Assembly: GCA_907163345.1 (NCBI GenBank)
Contig: CAJQUN010000036.1
Location: 1,860,001-1,924,000 of the forward strand
DNA length: 64,000 nt
From: Haberlea rhodopensis
Lineage: Eukaryota > Streptophyta > Magnoliopsida > Lamiales > Gesneriaceae
Direction of reading: 5' to 3'
The position numbers and the translations under genes were made by a program. Shown one piece after another: positions 47,162-58,067 of this stretch. Below the pieces are notes generated by a model. That model saw only the letters and a program-made list of their open reading frames with translations. It was not told the origin of the DNA and did no database searches. Position 1 is the stretch's first letter. Each line of letters begins with the position of its first letter.

Positions 47162-47850
47162 TCATAAAGGATAGCTGATGAACACACATTTACTTGCTCG
47201 ATGATCGAACTTAATCCTATTATTAGACAAAGTTGAAGCATAACAAAGACAACCTATTACTCTTAAGTGTGAATAATTAGGAAGTTTAATATATAACATT
47301 TCAAAAGGAGATTTATTATTTAGAAGTTTGGATGGAACTCTGTTTATTATATGGACAACTGTAGTGACACAGATAGACCAGAATTGTAATGGGAGGTGAG
47401 CGTGAAACATAAGAGCTCGAGCAACTTGTAGAATATGTTGATGTTTTTGCTCAACCCTTCCATTTTATTGTGGGTCTTCCACACAGCTAGGTTGATGTAA
47501 AATTTCATTAGTATTATAGAAATCTTTCATGATAAATTCCGAACCATTATCAGATCTAATCATTTTTATTTTAGTATTGAACTGGTTGAACACTAAGTTA
47601 TAGAAGTTTTGTAAGTGAAACCTAGTCTCAGATTTTACTTTCATGACATAGACCCAAGTACAATTGCTATAGTCATCAACAATATTAAGAAAATACTTGT
47701 CCCCATTGTATGAAGGAACATAGAAGGGACCCCATATATCACAATAGACAAGTTCAAAAGAATGAGATGTAGTCGAAGTACTAACAGGATATGAAAGCTT
47801 ACGTTGTCGTTAAAAGTGACATACATCACAATGGATGTTACTCCTATCAT
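47162..47850 (-). pseudogene. copia integrase
   Basis: Fragments of the integrase core: FYDIWGPFYVPSYNG-like sequence near 47700-47740; RSDNGSEF-like near 47540; and the E-containing segment VEQKHQHILQVARAL followed by LPLQFWSICVTTVVHIINRVPS (47410-47280). A stop replaces the codon before NGRVEQKH near 47466. The gag pre-integrase zinc finger around 47830 (H/C residues) is partly readable. Several frame changes occur; clearly non-functional. Confidence 0.75.
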
Positions 47851-48131
47851 GACAGTTAATGCTCAAGTTGGGAATCAAAGATAGCTTGCTAAAAGATAGA
47901 TGTCCTAATCTAAAATGTCAAGTATCAATTAAATTATTCAAAGGTACTGAAGTAGAATTAGCAGAAGAACATTTATCAAAAGAAAGATGATATAAACCTT
48001 CGGTAGCTTTAGCAAAACCAATCATTTTCTTGGATTTGTGATCCTATAGATAACAACGATTAGCAAGAAACCATAGGCTAAAGTCATTATGTTTTGTGAG
48101 TTTTGATACAGATATAAGATTAAAACTAAAA

Positions 48132-49131
48132 CTAGGGACACAAAGCAAATATAAGACCCGAAGGTAACTTCACATTTCCTACATGTGTGGCATGCGTAAT
48201 TTCACCAATGGGCATGTGAACATCTATAAGGACAGAAGAGTAATTATCTGTATAAAAGGATAAATCACAAATCATATGGTCTTTTGCACTTGTATCAAGG
48301 ATCCAGGGTTTGAGATTATGAGAAGTTAAAACACTATAACAAAAAATACAAGTTCTTCCTGGTATGTTACCTTCTACCACAATAGCTGCTATGTGAGGAG
48401 GATGATCAGATGATGCAGCATTAGATGTTTGTGATTGTGAGTGAGATTGAGCAAACCTCAGAAACTGATTATAGAGTTCCTGAGAGAACTCAAAAGATTG
48501 AACTGGCGGAGAACTTGTAGAAATAGCATTAATTGCAACATAATCTTGTAGTATGCGTGGACCTTTTGGACCCTTTCAACCGGGTGGATAACCAATCAAT
48601 TGATAACATTTATCAATTGTCTGACCGTTATAGCCACAATGTGAGCATTGAGGACACTTTTTATCTTTATTATAAGCATTTCTAGCCATTAAAGCTAGAT
48701 GATCTAATGCTGGATTTAGAGAAGAAGAAGAAGAAGATTGTCGAACTTGTTTGGATAAACATTGCTAAAATGATCAATAGAATCGGTGGATTGTGGTTGT
48801 AAGGTTCTTTGACTCTCTTCTTGCAATAATAAGGAGTATACTTTGGCAAGTGAGGGTAAAGGTGACACAAGTAAAATCTGACTCCTAATTGCAGCATATG
48901 AATCGTGCAATCCAACCAAGAATTTAAGAACACTATCACTTTGTTGGGCAAAAGAAAGAGCAGCAAGAATATCACATATACAATTGTTCATAGCTCCACA
49001 ATTACATCTAAAAATTGGCCTATAACTCACATATTCCTCCCATATGGATTTGAAAGCGTTGTAGTGCTGGGTTAAAGATTGGGAACTTTGATTCATCGTA
49101 CTTAAAGATTTTTCGAGTTGAAAAACTGTTG
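48132..49131 (-). pseudogene. copia gag and protease
   Basis: Gag (UBN2-like) sequence FYTTVFQLEKSLSTMNQSSQS, VLKFLVGLHDSYAAIRSQI and LPSLAKVYSLLLQEE, then a CCHC knuckle region (about 48645-48690, C-H-C residues around CGYNG). Protease is at WILDTSAKDHM (48320-48290), a copia-type D-T/S-G-A site changed to DTSA. The reading frame shifts near 48716 and 48560. The 5' end of gag is lost at 49131, where element C begins. Confidence 0.82.
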
Positions 49132-50616
49132 TGTAAAAATCCTTTACTGCAAGCGCACGGTTGTCAAGTTTTAGTATAAAAGATGTCGAACCCACAGAGA
49201 TTGAATATATAGTTAAATCTAAGTACTGAATTAAAATAATCTTTGCTTTATTTAGAGAATCGAATGGTTGAGTGTTTTATGCAAAAGTAAAAATCAATTA
49301 ACTAACGATGATCAAATATTGAGTTGGGAAGAAATCACTTAGAGACGAATCTAGGAGTACGATTTCACTTGTTCATCCACTACACTTATCATTCCTTGAT
49401 TTCAATGTTATGGTTTTTCCTAGTTTACTAGCCGAGAATTCTTTATTATTTTCTACTCCCTCTCTCGAGTGTTAAGCAGAAGTAATCATCTAACATCAAT
49501 CTTGATATCTCTATCTAAGATCAATTATCAAACAATTGTAAATGCGCAGTAATTCCTTTAACTACTTCTATGGAGTTATAGGCCTCTCGAACAATATAAC
49601 TTCCACGATATGAATCCATTCTTTCCTATTCACAACCCTCTCTCTCGAGTGATAGATCACAAATATAACATCATGCAATCCATGGCCAGTAGATTAAAAG
49701 CATTAAGAACAGGAAAACATAAATAAACCATATGGAAATCCAAATACTTCAATCAATTCATAATAAGCGTAGTTTCAAAACAAGCTACGTCGTCTCCTAG
49801 AAAATAGAATTAGCTCATGCTAGAATGAATTAAACACATAGACATGTTTAAATACTTTGCTGCTTGACTGATGGAAAGCTTGACTTTCTTATCGTTCCAG
49901 GTATTACAAGAAGTATGTCCATAAAAACTGATAAAAGTTTAGAAATACAAAACGATTTAGAAGCTATTCTTCGTTCTCCGATGAACGCCGCCGTCTCGTG
50001 ATGAAATCTCTATTTTTTGCTCTGAGCCGTCGTCGTTTTTTTCCTCCTTCTTCAACCTAGCCTCCTTTTATAACTCTGAATATGTGTTTTTTGAATCATC
50101 TCGTTCCTTGGTCCAAAACCTTTTTGTAAGTCTCGTGCATCAGATAAGGAAAGCAGCCAGAATTTCCAAAATTCTTTTGGCGTAATTACGCCTACTGTAC
50201 TGGCGTAACTACGCATGGTGATGTGTCAAAAAACGTGGCTTCCCGCGTGACTGACGTAATTACCCCACAAAATGGCGTATTTACGCCTCTCAAAAATCTC
50301 AAAAGCCATAGCGTTGGCGTAGCTACGCCTAAGTTACGCCAAACGCAATTCTTCAAACTTTGAATTGACGTGGCCTTGGCGTCTTTACGCCTGAATCAGG
50401 CATAATTACGCCTGATGCTTTGATGGAAACCTTAGACTTTTGACTTCAATTCATCCTTTCAATCCGCCATTTGCACCCTTTTAGTCCACAAATCATGTAA
50501 TTACCTGGATTCCTGCAAGACAAAACAGAACAAGACCAAAAGCGTAATTCTGATCGAAAACTAGCACTAAACCATGTAAAATAAGAAGAAATATAAGTGT
50601 ATAAAATACATTTATC
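49132..50616 (-). repeat. element C LTR (3' LTR)
   Basis: 1485 bp. Plus strand TGTAAAAATCC to ACATTTATCA. Minus-strand TATA box TTATAAAAGG at about 50068-50077, just left of the palindrome array. Polypurine tract (plus strand AACCCCCTAAACTT) adjoins at 50617-50630. Confidence 0.85.
50179..50411. repeat. palindrome array (GGCGTAATTACGCC) in C LTR
   Basis: About seven or eight copies of GGCGTAATTACGCC or variants (GGCGTAACTACGC, GGCGTATTTACGCC, GGCGTAGCTACGCC, GGCGTCTTTACGCC, GGCATAATTACGCC), near 50179, 50201, 50250, 50274, 50314, 50376 and 50398. Sequence is unrelated to the GATCGATC arrays but shares the outer GGCG/CGCC. The array lies about 100-340 bp upstream of the TATA box in the minus sense. 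Confidence 0.92.
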
Positions 50617-52178
50617 AAACCCCCTAAACTTAAACTTTTGCTAGTCCCGAGCAAAACAAAAAAAAAACAAAACAAAAACAAATCAAAACAAAACAGACAC
50701 GAAAAGACACACAAAACAAAGTTGTAAAACATTCCAATTGTGTAGGCCTCAGAAATATTCAAACATGCATATCACTTACTCAAAAATTCTCAAGTGTGTG
50801 TGTGCTACCATTTCCATTTAATCATTAACTCAAAGCACCATTTACTCACACAAATCAATAGGACTTTGCAAGGTATATGTTGAAATTGCATTGTTCAAAA
50901 AACGGAGCGTAGCTTTGACAAACAATGAACAATGTATAAAATCAAAGTAATGAGATGTGCGTGTGTGAATGTTAAAACCATATGCATTACAAGTGTTTCT
51001 CGAGTGTCATAGGTTCACTATTCATAACCTTCTCCACTAGTATATTAGACAAATGTGGCTTGGTCAATAGGTCTTAATAGGCTTGTAACGTTAGGCTTTG
51101 GCTCATGGCTACAATAAAAATATAGGAATTTCAAAACAAGAGAGTAAGTCATATTAACCATGTTGTGCACTCTCATCTCAATTTTCAACTTCTCTTATTG
51201 ATGAATCATCATTTTTTTTTACATTTTTGGATTCACCCTCCTTTCTCATCCGCCTCACCATTCACCTCAATATTTTTCTCATTCTTCAATCACTTATTTT
51301 TCTTCACATCTTCAACATTTTTCTATGCATTAATGCCCTTATTCTTTATTATCCCCCTTCTATTTTTCAATTAGGACCATGAGGGATATTTGAAATTTTA
51401 AAGTGCAATATGGGTCTTACTCATTTGAGGGTAGGAAATATTGTATGAGCTTTCAACAAGGTGGTCGATGTGGGATTATGATGCCGAATGGAGGTTATTA
51501 TGTGCCTAAGCACATGCCATTCGATTTTTAATAAGCTCAAAAGGGTAGCTAGGGATAAAATGATGTATTTTGGTGGCTTCAAAGGCTCAAGCGAATCAAC
51601 AATTGCCTAAATCATTCATAAGCCACATATGCCTGTATTTCGCCTCGAAGGCACTAAAGCAAGTTCTAGACTACTCTCAATTCACAAATAATTCATATGA
51701 TTTGACCAATGTGCTCAAATTGTATCTCAAAACCATGGTAATATCAGAAACAAATTTGAATGAGATTCTAAAAGATATTACAAACAATCCAATCCTCATT
51801 CTTTTATACTTAAGCTCAAAGGGGCTATTATGACAAATTTCTATCAATGAATAAAGGCCCAAATATTATCAAGAATCGCCTATATCATATTTGTGTTCGT
51901 TCAAATCAACATTGATTAATCAACAGGTCATGGTCTCTAGTGCATGAATATGTGAGAAACTCAATAGCAAAGTGAAAGCATGAAAATTTTAAAATTTCCA
52001 CAAGTCAACTCAATTTTCATCATTGGCCTCAACTGACTCGTAATACAACTTATAACACTCAAAACTAAATAGACTCTAAACCTAGACAAACCAAAAAAAC
52101 AATCAAAAAACAACAGGAATCCAAGTAATTTGAGATAGTTCAAAGTACCCCCCCTAAACTTAGAAATGTGCATTGTCC
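50617..52178 (-). other. C 3' non-coding region with two polypurine-type tracts
   Basis: Second polypurine-type tract (plus strand ACCCCCCCTAAACTTAG, about 52147-52163) precedes the hairpin GCATTG/CAATGC (52170-52186). Hairpin at 51486-51522 with outer arms GAATGG/CCATTC and inner arms ATGTGC/GCACAT. Shares blocks with A and B (ACAAGAGAGTA; TTGCCTAAATCATT). No gene is supported; the open frames at 50493-50762 and 51165-51374 are low-complexity. Confidence 0.65.
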
Positions 52179-53232
52179 TCAATGCATACGACATGAAGAA
52201 AGATATAGAACGATGCACATACTAAGCGACAACCGCCATTGGTCAGAGTCATCCATATCATCTGAGGGTGATTGTGGAAATGGTGGTGGCTGGAAAATCG
52301 GTGGCTGTGGAAACGCTCTCTTAGGAAACTCTTGAGCGAGGGCTGATGTGAAGTCCACTACAAAGTTCATGTAGGTGTCTTGAAGCTGCTGGAACGCCTC
52401 TTGGGGCTGCATGTATGCCTCATGACTTTGATGGAACTCTGCCCATTGATTAGCTTGAGCAGCTACACACTGTTCCAAATCGGTGAGTCGGTTAACATTA
52501 GTGTGAAGATCCGGGATCGGTTCAGACTCAGTCGATGGTGGCTCACTGGAGGTGCCGGCCTGGCAAGAAGATGGGGGGCGTCGCCCTCGAATAGCATGCC
52601 TGGCCAACATTATCGGCTTCTGAATCTTCAATCTCTCTTCATCAGGGCCCCATCGCACCTCCGCATAGTAGCATAGATCAGTAATGAGCATGGGGTGTGG
52701 GAAGCCCAAAGTCGTTGCCCCCCTGCAGGCAAACTCAATAGAATACTGGAGAATAAGCCCCAAGTCGATAGACATGCCAGTCATAATAGCATAGAGCAAT
52801 AAAGCTCTGTCCTTGGTGACGTCAGTGGCATGAAGAGCTGGCTTAAGGCGTGCCTTGATGAAGGCGAACCATAACTTCTCGGTTGCTTTAAGTGCCGAGG
52901 CTTGAAAATTTACAAACTTCTCTTGATTCATTCTCAAGCGTGCATTAGGGCCACACAACCTCAGAATGACTTCATTGTAGTCAACAGTTCCATTGACAAA
53001 GGTAGTGTATTCATCATCTTCCCCAACCACGAGCTATGGCATTTTGAATGATGGGGTGTCGGGGCTCAACTAAGTCAAACACACACTCACTAATCCAAGG
53101 TCTAGCTAATTCCGTCTTATAATTGTTCTCAACATCCACATTCCAGAATTTTTGGGCGTCAAACGACCCCGATGAAGAGGCGGGTTCTTTTCCTTTGGAA
53201 GTGCTCCCCTTTTGTTTCTTTTTGGGTGCCAT
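52179..53232 (-). pseudogene. Athila env-like / putative plant transposon protein (element C)
   Basis: ATG at 53232 (MAPKKKQKG), paralogous in position and start to the B env-like gene. Basic N-terminus, DAQKFWNVDVENNYKTELA, then after a frame change near 53015 a long open segment: LKATEKLWFAFIKARLKPA, HATDVTKDRALLLYAIMTG (aligning with the SEVTKERAALVYAI segment of B), then a Gln-rich and Pro/Phe-rich tail. The segment between the RGWGR and EDDEY residues looks shorter than in B, suggesting an internal deletion of about 50-60 residues. Frame-disrupted. No pol genes nearby. Confidence 0.75.
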
Positions 53233-53295
53233 ATACACTTCCAAGAAACCAACTCACCAATAACCCAACTTGGCTAATGCACCCCCACAACAACA

Positions 53296-54248
53296 ATGAG
53301 CTCAGATTTATTATTTTTGGTACTCAGGACAAGCTTTATTTGCTCTGAATATTTCTTATACTGGAGTTCAGACGTATTTTATCTGCTCGGGATGCTTATT
53401 TATCATCTCTGGAGCTCGATTATATCTTCTGAGCTTTATGTGCTCAGCCTTTGGTTGCTCAGGATATTTCTTATTTCAACCCGAGCTTTATTTGCTCGTG
53501 ATAATTATTAAATCTCAAAATTAGTTGAGCTTTATTTGCTCGGGATGTTTTTTATTGGATAGATTCAACCCTCAAAATTCACAATTTTGGAAAAAAAATA
53601 CATTGAAACGACAACTGTGATTTTACCCGATGTATATAAACCAAGATCTTGACTTCACTCATCTTGCTTTACTTCAGGGGGTAATGTGATGTGGTGGCGA
53701 AATTAGACCACATCGGGTAAAACATTGCCGAACAGGAAAATGCCCGAACAGGAGAATGCCCGAAGATGATGATACTCTGCTCGGTCTCATGTGGACAAAC
53801 AGTAACATAAAGACCCGGTCATAGCGGCTAGTCAAGCCGGATTTCTCGGACATACCATAAATGGAACGGGCCATAAACAAAATGAGCAAGTAGTGGGGGC
53901 ATTTACTGTGGCGATAACTTGGGGCAATTAGTGGGGGAATTAGTGGGAGTTAATGGCTTAATTAATGGGCTAATTTCTTGCATTAAAAGGAAGAAAGGGC
54001 GATGAAGAAAAGGACTTGGATTTTTTAGGGGGCTCTCTACCAATGATAGCTCTCGGCTCTTGAGAAGGAGGGAGAAGAACATTCTTCCTTACATTTTTTA
54101 TGTCCATTTTTTATTAAAAAAAAAAGCATTGTAAAAATTATGGTCTAGGTCTGTGATTTTTCCTTCATTCTTGAGGGTTTTTCACGTAAAAAATCATAGT
54201 GTCCTATTTATTTTACTCTGCGAATAGCAAAAATACTGGATCACATCA
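53296..54248 (+). mobile_element. LTR element fragment D (3' end plus LTR)
   Basis: LTR at 53687-54248: starts TGATGTGGTGG and ends GGATCACATCA, with matching inverted tips (TGATGTG/CACATCA). A polypurine tract, ACTTCAGGGGGTAA, lies just before it. Left of it is a non-coding stretch with repeated small hairpins, GAGC-TTTATTT-GCTC (53340-53560), and a TATATAAA at 53633-53640. No coding domain and no second LTR, so it is the 3' end of a truncated element. Family not identified. Confidence 0.65.
53340..53560. repeat. short hairpin array GAGC(N7)GCTC in element D
   Basis: About six degenerate units of the form GAGCTTTATTTGCTCGGGAT, near 53330, 53395, 53412-53437, 53433, 53486 and 53526, at about 40-50 bp spacing. 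The 4-6 bp arms (CCGAGC/GCTCGG in the best copy) enclose TTTATTT. Confidence 0.6.
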
Positions 54249-54717
54249 CTATCCTTTTTCCTTTTGGGTTTATGCGGCATTTTTATATTGAATGTTACAT
54301 AGTTGGACTAGTTTTGCAGCATTTTATATAGAAATGTTTTTTACTATTTCGTTATCACTAACAAATAATTGCTGAAAAAAGGGGGGAATTTCATTAAAAT
54401 TTTGATATGTTTCGTTCATTTGTAAATGCTGAATTCCAACTGTTTGACAAAATGTCACAACAAAGATGCTGAATTGATTGGCTTAATCGTTATCTGGGTG
54501 AATTTTAGTATTTGCTATCATTGTTTTGCTGATAGGACCTTTCTTGGGTACTGCTGGTTTTGATATTTCACCCGATGTTTACGTATCAATAATTGGTGAA
54601 TCTTTGTACGAATAGTGAACACTGAGTTTAGTGACTCTTCTTCCTTAAGAGGAATTTGATTCTTTGGTTATTGTAGCACAAGTGAGTAATTATTTTGAGT
54701 GGGACAAGAAATGTCTT
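54249..54717. other. unique sequence left of the MULE
   Basis: No transposon signal. On the + strand 54538-54619 reads as a possible last exon after a TGATAG splice-acceptor-like site (GTAGFDISPDVYVSIIGE, then TAG), unproven. The last nine bases (54709-54717, AAATGTCTT) are the MULE target-site duplication. Confidence 0.4.
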
Positions 54718-54813
54718 GGGTTTATTAATTAAATAACCTTAATAAAATAAATAATTTCAAAAATAACCCGAAAAATAAAAACATTTCAAAAGTAACCTAA
54801 ACCGCCAACTGGG

Positions 54814-55135
54814 TTGGCGTGACCAATTGGTCACGCCAACTCAGTTGGCGTCACCTAAAAAAATTTTGGTCACGCCAACTCAGTTGGCGTGACCAATTTA
54901 AAATATATTAGTCACGCCAACTGAGTTGGCGTGACCTTTGTTTTTTACGGTCACGCCAACCCAGTTGGCGTGACCATTATTCACGCCAACTGGAGCTGCA
55001 AGTTGGTGTGCAAGTTGGTGGGAATAATTATTGGTCACGCCAACTCAGTTGGCGTGACCAATAAATATCATGTGTCACGCCAACTCAGTTGGCGTGACCC
55101 ATTAAAGGTCACGCCAACTGAGTTGGCGTGACTTG
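54814..55135. repeat. palindrome array at MULE left end
   Basis: Nine copies with arms GTCACGCCAACT and AGTTGGCGTGAC around a central C or G. One (near 54990) is degenerate. Some differ in one arm only (GGTTGG or AACCCAG). Spacers are 0-40 bp and unrelated. The array ends four bases before TTATAAAA (55139-55146), the likely TATA box of the PMD gene. Confidence 0.97.
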
Positions 55136-55138
55136 GAG

Positions 55139-55146
55139 TTATAAAA
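55139..55146 (+). promoter_or_regulatory. TATA box of the MULE PMD gene
   Basis: TTATAAAA four bases downstream of the palindrome array and about 400 bp before the ATG. A 5'-UTR intron probably lies between: donor AG|GTAAAA at 55286, acceptor AATAG at 55536. Confidence 0.6.
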
Positions 55147-55325
55147 TTTCCGCAACCCTTCTTCTTCGGCAACAACTTCGGCGATTTACAGTCAAAATTC
55201 TTCCTCGCGTTTGACCTCCAAGTTACTATCGTTTTTTCTCATTTTGCTTCCAGTCTCTTCGTAGTTTCAGATTCAGAATTTAGAGGTAAAAATCATATCG
55301 CTGTGAATTAATTTCTGTCACACTT

Positions 55326-55432
55326 TTTCGCTGCCGTCCGCCGCCCCCCGCCGTCTGCTGCCGCCGTCGGGCGTCCGTCTGCTGCCGCCGTCGGGCGCCG
55401 TCTGCCGCCGCCGCCGCCGGTTGCTGATGGCT
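55326..55432. repeat. CCG/CTG-rich simple-sequence block
   Basis: Highly GC-rich stretch of CCGCCG and CTGCCG units containing a tandem copy of a 20-24 bp unit (GTCTGCTGCCGCCGTCGGGC, twice). It lies in the predicted 5'-UTR intron of the PMD gene. Confidence 0.85.
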
Positions 55433-55537
55433 GGTGGTTGTCGGCGGTAGCATCGTCATGTTTTATCAGTTTTAATTTATTTTGTTTACTTTATGTTGTT
55501 TATATGTACTAATATATTTTTTGTTTCATATAATAGG

Positions 55538-57875
55538 ATGGATCCGATGAATGTACCAGGCCCGATCGATGATCATCTGTTGGTATTGCAGTCATGTCAT
55601 CGTTCTGAAGATGTATGGGCAGGTGATATTGATCGGCCCTTGCGTGTGAGAAATCCGAGCAGCTATTTTTGGGATCTTTGCCCATTAGACACACGTGTTG
55701 TAAGTATGTTACATGAGTTTGGGTTTTATGGTGTATATAGGTGTAATAAGATTACCATTGACCCTCATCTAATCACGGCGTTAGTAGAGAGATGGCGTCG
55801 TGAAACGCATACATTCCATCTGAGATCTGGAGAGGCGACTATTACACTGCAAGACATTGCAGTTATTTGGGGTCTGCCAATAAATGGTCTTGCAGTGTCA
55901 GGTGCCAATTTTGATAAGACAATACCCGAGTGGCAAGAATATTGTTATCGTCATTTGGGATTTACACCAGATCTGGGTCACTTTAAAGGTGCATGTTTGT
56001 TAATGTCTGCGTTGAGTCATCATTTAATAGTAAATCGGATCCATTTGCATAGTACGGCGGATGAGGTTGCTAAATATGCACGAGGTTGTGCATTATTAAT
56101 GATAGGTGGGATTATGTGCCCCGATAGCTCCGGCAATACTGTAAAATTATTGTACATACAGAAATTAGAAGATATCAGTTCTGTTGGTAATTTTAGCTGG
56201 GGTAGTGCTGTGCTGGCATTCTTATATCGTGAGTTGTGCACTTCAGCGGAGAGAGGGAAAAAAGTAATATGTGGTGCATTACAACTCCTACAGGTAATCG
56301 TTACCTTTATGTTAAAATACTGAAAAAATATATCTTGCATATTTAATTTATATTCTTCATGTTAATGTTTTAGATTTGGGCATGGTCCCGGCTCGAAAGT
56401 TTAGCTCCTCGACTCGGACGCCTGAGAATTGATATTGGGCCAATACCAATCGATGAGGACAATTACTTACATGTTGCTCCATATGGTGCAAGGTTATGTA
56501 TCACAAATTATTTTGCAATGTATAATATTATATTTAATATTTTGTTATATAATTTATGTTTTGTTATGATGATTATGAGTACACAGGTGGACATGTAAAG
56601 TAAGATTTACAGAAACTGGCACACATTCATTACGAATTATTAGAGACATCCTTGACCAGCAGCCATTAAGCCAAGTAATTTTATTTTTTATATTCATGTA
56701 TAAAACATAATAGTCTTTGAACATTATTTTAATGTAATACTATATTTGTAGTTTAATTGGCAGCCGTACCCTGATGATTATATTGAAGGACTGCATACTG
56801 AGTTATGGACATACAGCGGGCCACTCATTTTGTATGACATAGTTGAGATGCATCGTCCTGAGCGGGTTTTCCGTCAGTTCGGCATGGTACAAAACATCCC
56901 ACCAGATCCACGGTCAGGGGATGATATATTACATGTAGTTAACCGCAGGGGTAAAACAAATAATGACTGGTCTGCACACCATAGGCGGTACATGACTATA
57001 TGGGGAAATGCACATGCTCATACCGTGGACAGCCCGCGATATGAGTCAGCTGGACAGGGTGTAATTGTCGGGTACAATGACTGGTATGGACGAGTAACAC
57101 GTAGATTCATTGGCCATCAACGACAATTTGTGGAGGCTGGTTATCAACATGGAGATGGCCCGGCATGGCAACATGTGGTATGTTGCTTTATGAAATATGT
57201 ATTACATATTTGAAAATTGTGTTTAGATTTAAATACTTAATAAATGTTCACTCATTTCAGATTGATCAGCTGTCGCAATTAACAGTTACCTGCGACCGTA
57301 ATATCGCTGAGGAACAATCCGTAGGGGCGTACATGGATGCATTTAGTGATGTCAGAAATGTCATACAAAATGTGTTGCATGTCGCGCAGGAACGACGCGA
57401 TAGAAACTTTCCGCCCTACGAAGAGGGACATGCGACTCAAGGTGAACAAGTACAGCCGATGCATGTGAGTGATGAAGAACAAGTACAGTCGATGCATGCG
57501 GGTTTTGGAGATGCTGGCCCTTCAAGCTATGTCCCGACATATATGCCAGGTCCCTCTTCATCATATGCCAGTGACATGTACGCTGATTATTATACTCCTC
57601 GACCACAGCATCAGTTGTATGACCAAACGCATTTCACGCCTCATCAACCCATGTACTCACAAGAACAAACCAGCCCAGATGTGAATATTAGATTCCCCGA
57701 GATATATGCATCGATGTCACCACAATTTGCCGTGTCACCGGTTGTGTTCCCTAATTTGTCACCTGATGTTCAGCTGGACGATGTACCTGTAGTGCAAGAA
57801 GACCCACCCATTCAGGAAGGACGCGGTCAGAGACGGAAACAGCCACGTCGTTGTGGTACTGGCGGGGCATTATAG
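55538..57875 (+). CDS. plant mobile domain (PMD/MAIN-like) protein, five exons
   Basis: Exons 55538-56293, 56374-56492, 56587-56674, 56752-57177 and 57261-57875, all with GT...AG introns and summing to 2004 nt (667 codons and a stop) without interruption. The start MDPMNVPGPI matches the second copy at 62774. Features of the plant mobile domain (aminotransferase-like, as in MAIN, MAIL1 and PP7-long): VVSMLHEFGFYG, ALVERWRRETHTFHLRSGE, TITLQDIAVIWGLP, DEVAKYARGCALLMIGG, SWGSAVLAFLYRELC and IWAWSRL, then YEAGQGVIVGYNDWYG-type C-terminal parts and an unstructured Pro/Gln-rich tail ending in a basic patch (RGQRRKQPRR). PMD genes are known both as host silencing genes and inside transposons; this one lies within a MULE. 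Whether it is expressed is unknown. Confidence 0.9.
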
Positions 57876-57972
57876 AGTTTTAGCCTTCATATATGTAGTC
57901 ATGTTTGCCTATTGTGAATCTTAGTATTAAATGTAATGAATGTACTTCCATATGAATGTCTTATTTGATATG

Positions 57973-58065
57973 TGACAATAACAATAACACAATAACAATA
58001 AAAGTAACAATAACAAGAACAATATCAAAAACAATAACAATAACAATATCAAAAAACAATTACAA
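57973..58065. repeat. AACAAT-type simple repeat between the two MULE genes
   Basis: Run of AATAAC, AACAAT and AAAAC units between the 3' ends of the converging PMD and transposase genes. The 100 bp before it (57876-57972) is the PMD 3' UTR. Confidence 0.85.
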
Positions 58066-58067
58066 CT

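Larger units (their letters stand above)
44859..49131 (-). mobile_element. degenerate Ty1/copia retrotransposon, truncated
   Basis: Minus-strand order from right: gag, protease, integrase, RT, RNase H, polypurine tract, 3' LTR. That is the Ty1/copia arrangement, with integrase before RT. Its 5' part is cut at 49131 by element C and not found again. The LTR lies at about 44859-45128, boundaries uncertain, with a minus-strand TATA (TTGTATAAAAGCC, about 44991-45004) and a GGGGGG polypurine run at about 45131-45136. All ORFs carry stops or frameshifts. Confidence 0.87.
49132..53295 (-). mobile_element. Athila-like LTR retrotransposon C, truncated
   Basis: Left LTR (3' LTR) 49132-50616, polypurine tract, 3' non-coding region and env-like gene. 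The rest (gag, pol, 5' LTR) is missing beyond about 53295, where element D begins. LTR ends resemble those of B (TGCAAGCGCACGG versus TACCGCAAGTGCACGG, then TGTCAAGTTTTAGTAT), so it is a third, diverged member of the same group. Inserted in copia gag; duplication at the right end not available. Confidence 0.82.

Noticed and set aside
51165..51374. Phe/Ser/Pro-rich 69-codon frame in element C
   Set aside because: Low-complexity TC-rich stretch in the non-coding 3' region, not conserved as protein in A or B.
54814..55135. CRISPR-like array of 25-bp repeats with unique spacers
   Set aside because: The repeats are palindromic and irregularly spaced (0-40 bp), and the context is a plant MULE terminal region with no cas genes.
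57279..57606. Minus-strand open frames over PMD exon 5
   Set aside because: Antisense to an exon whose + strand frame is supported by splice sites and by homology with copy 2.
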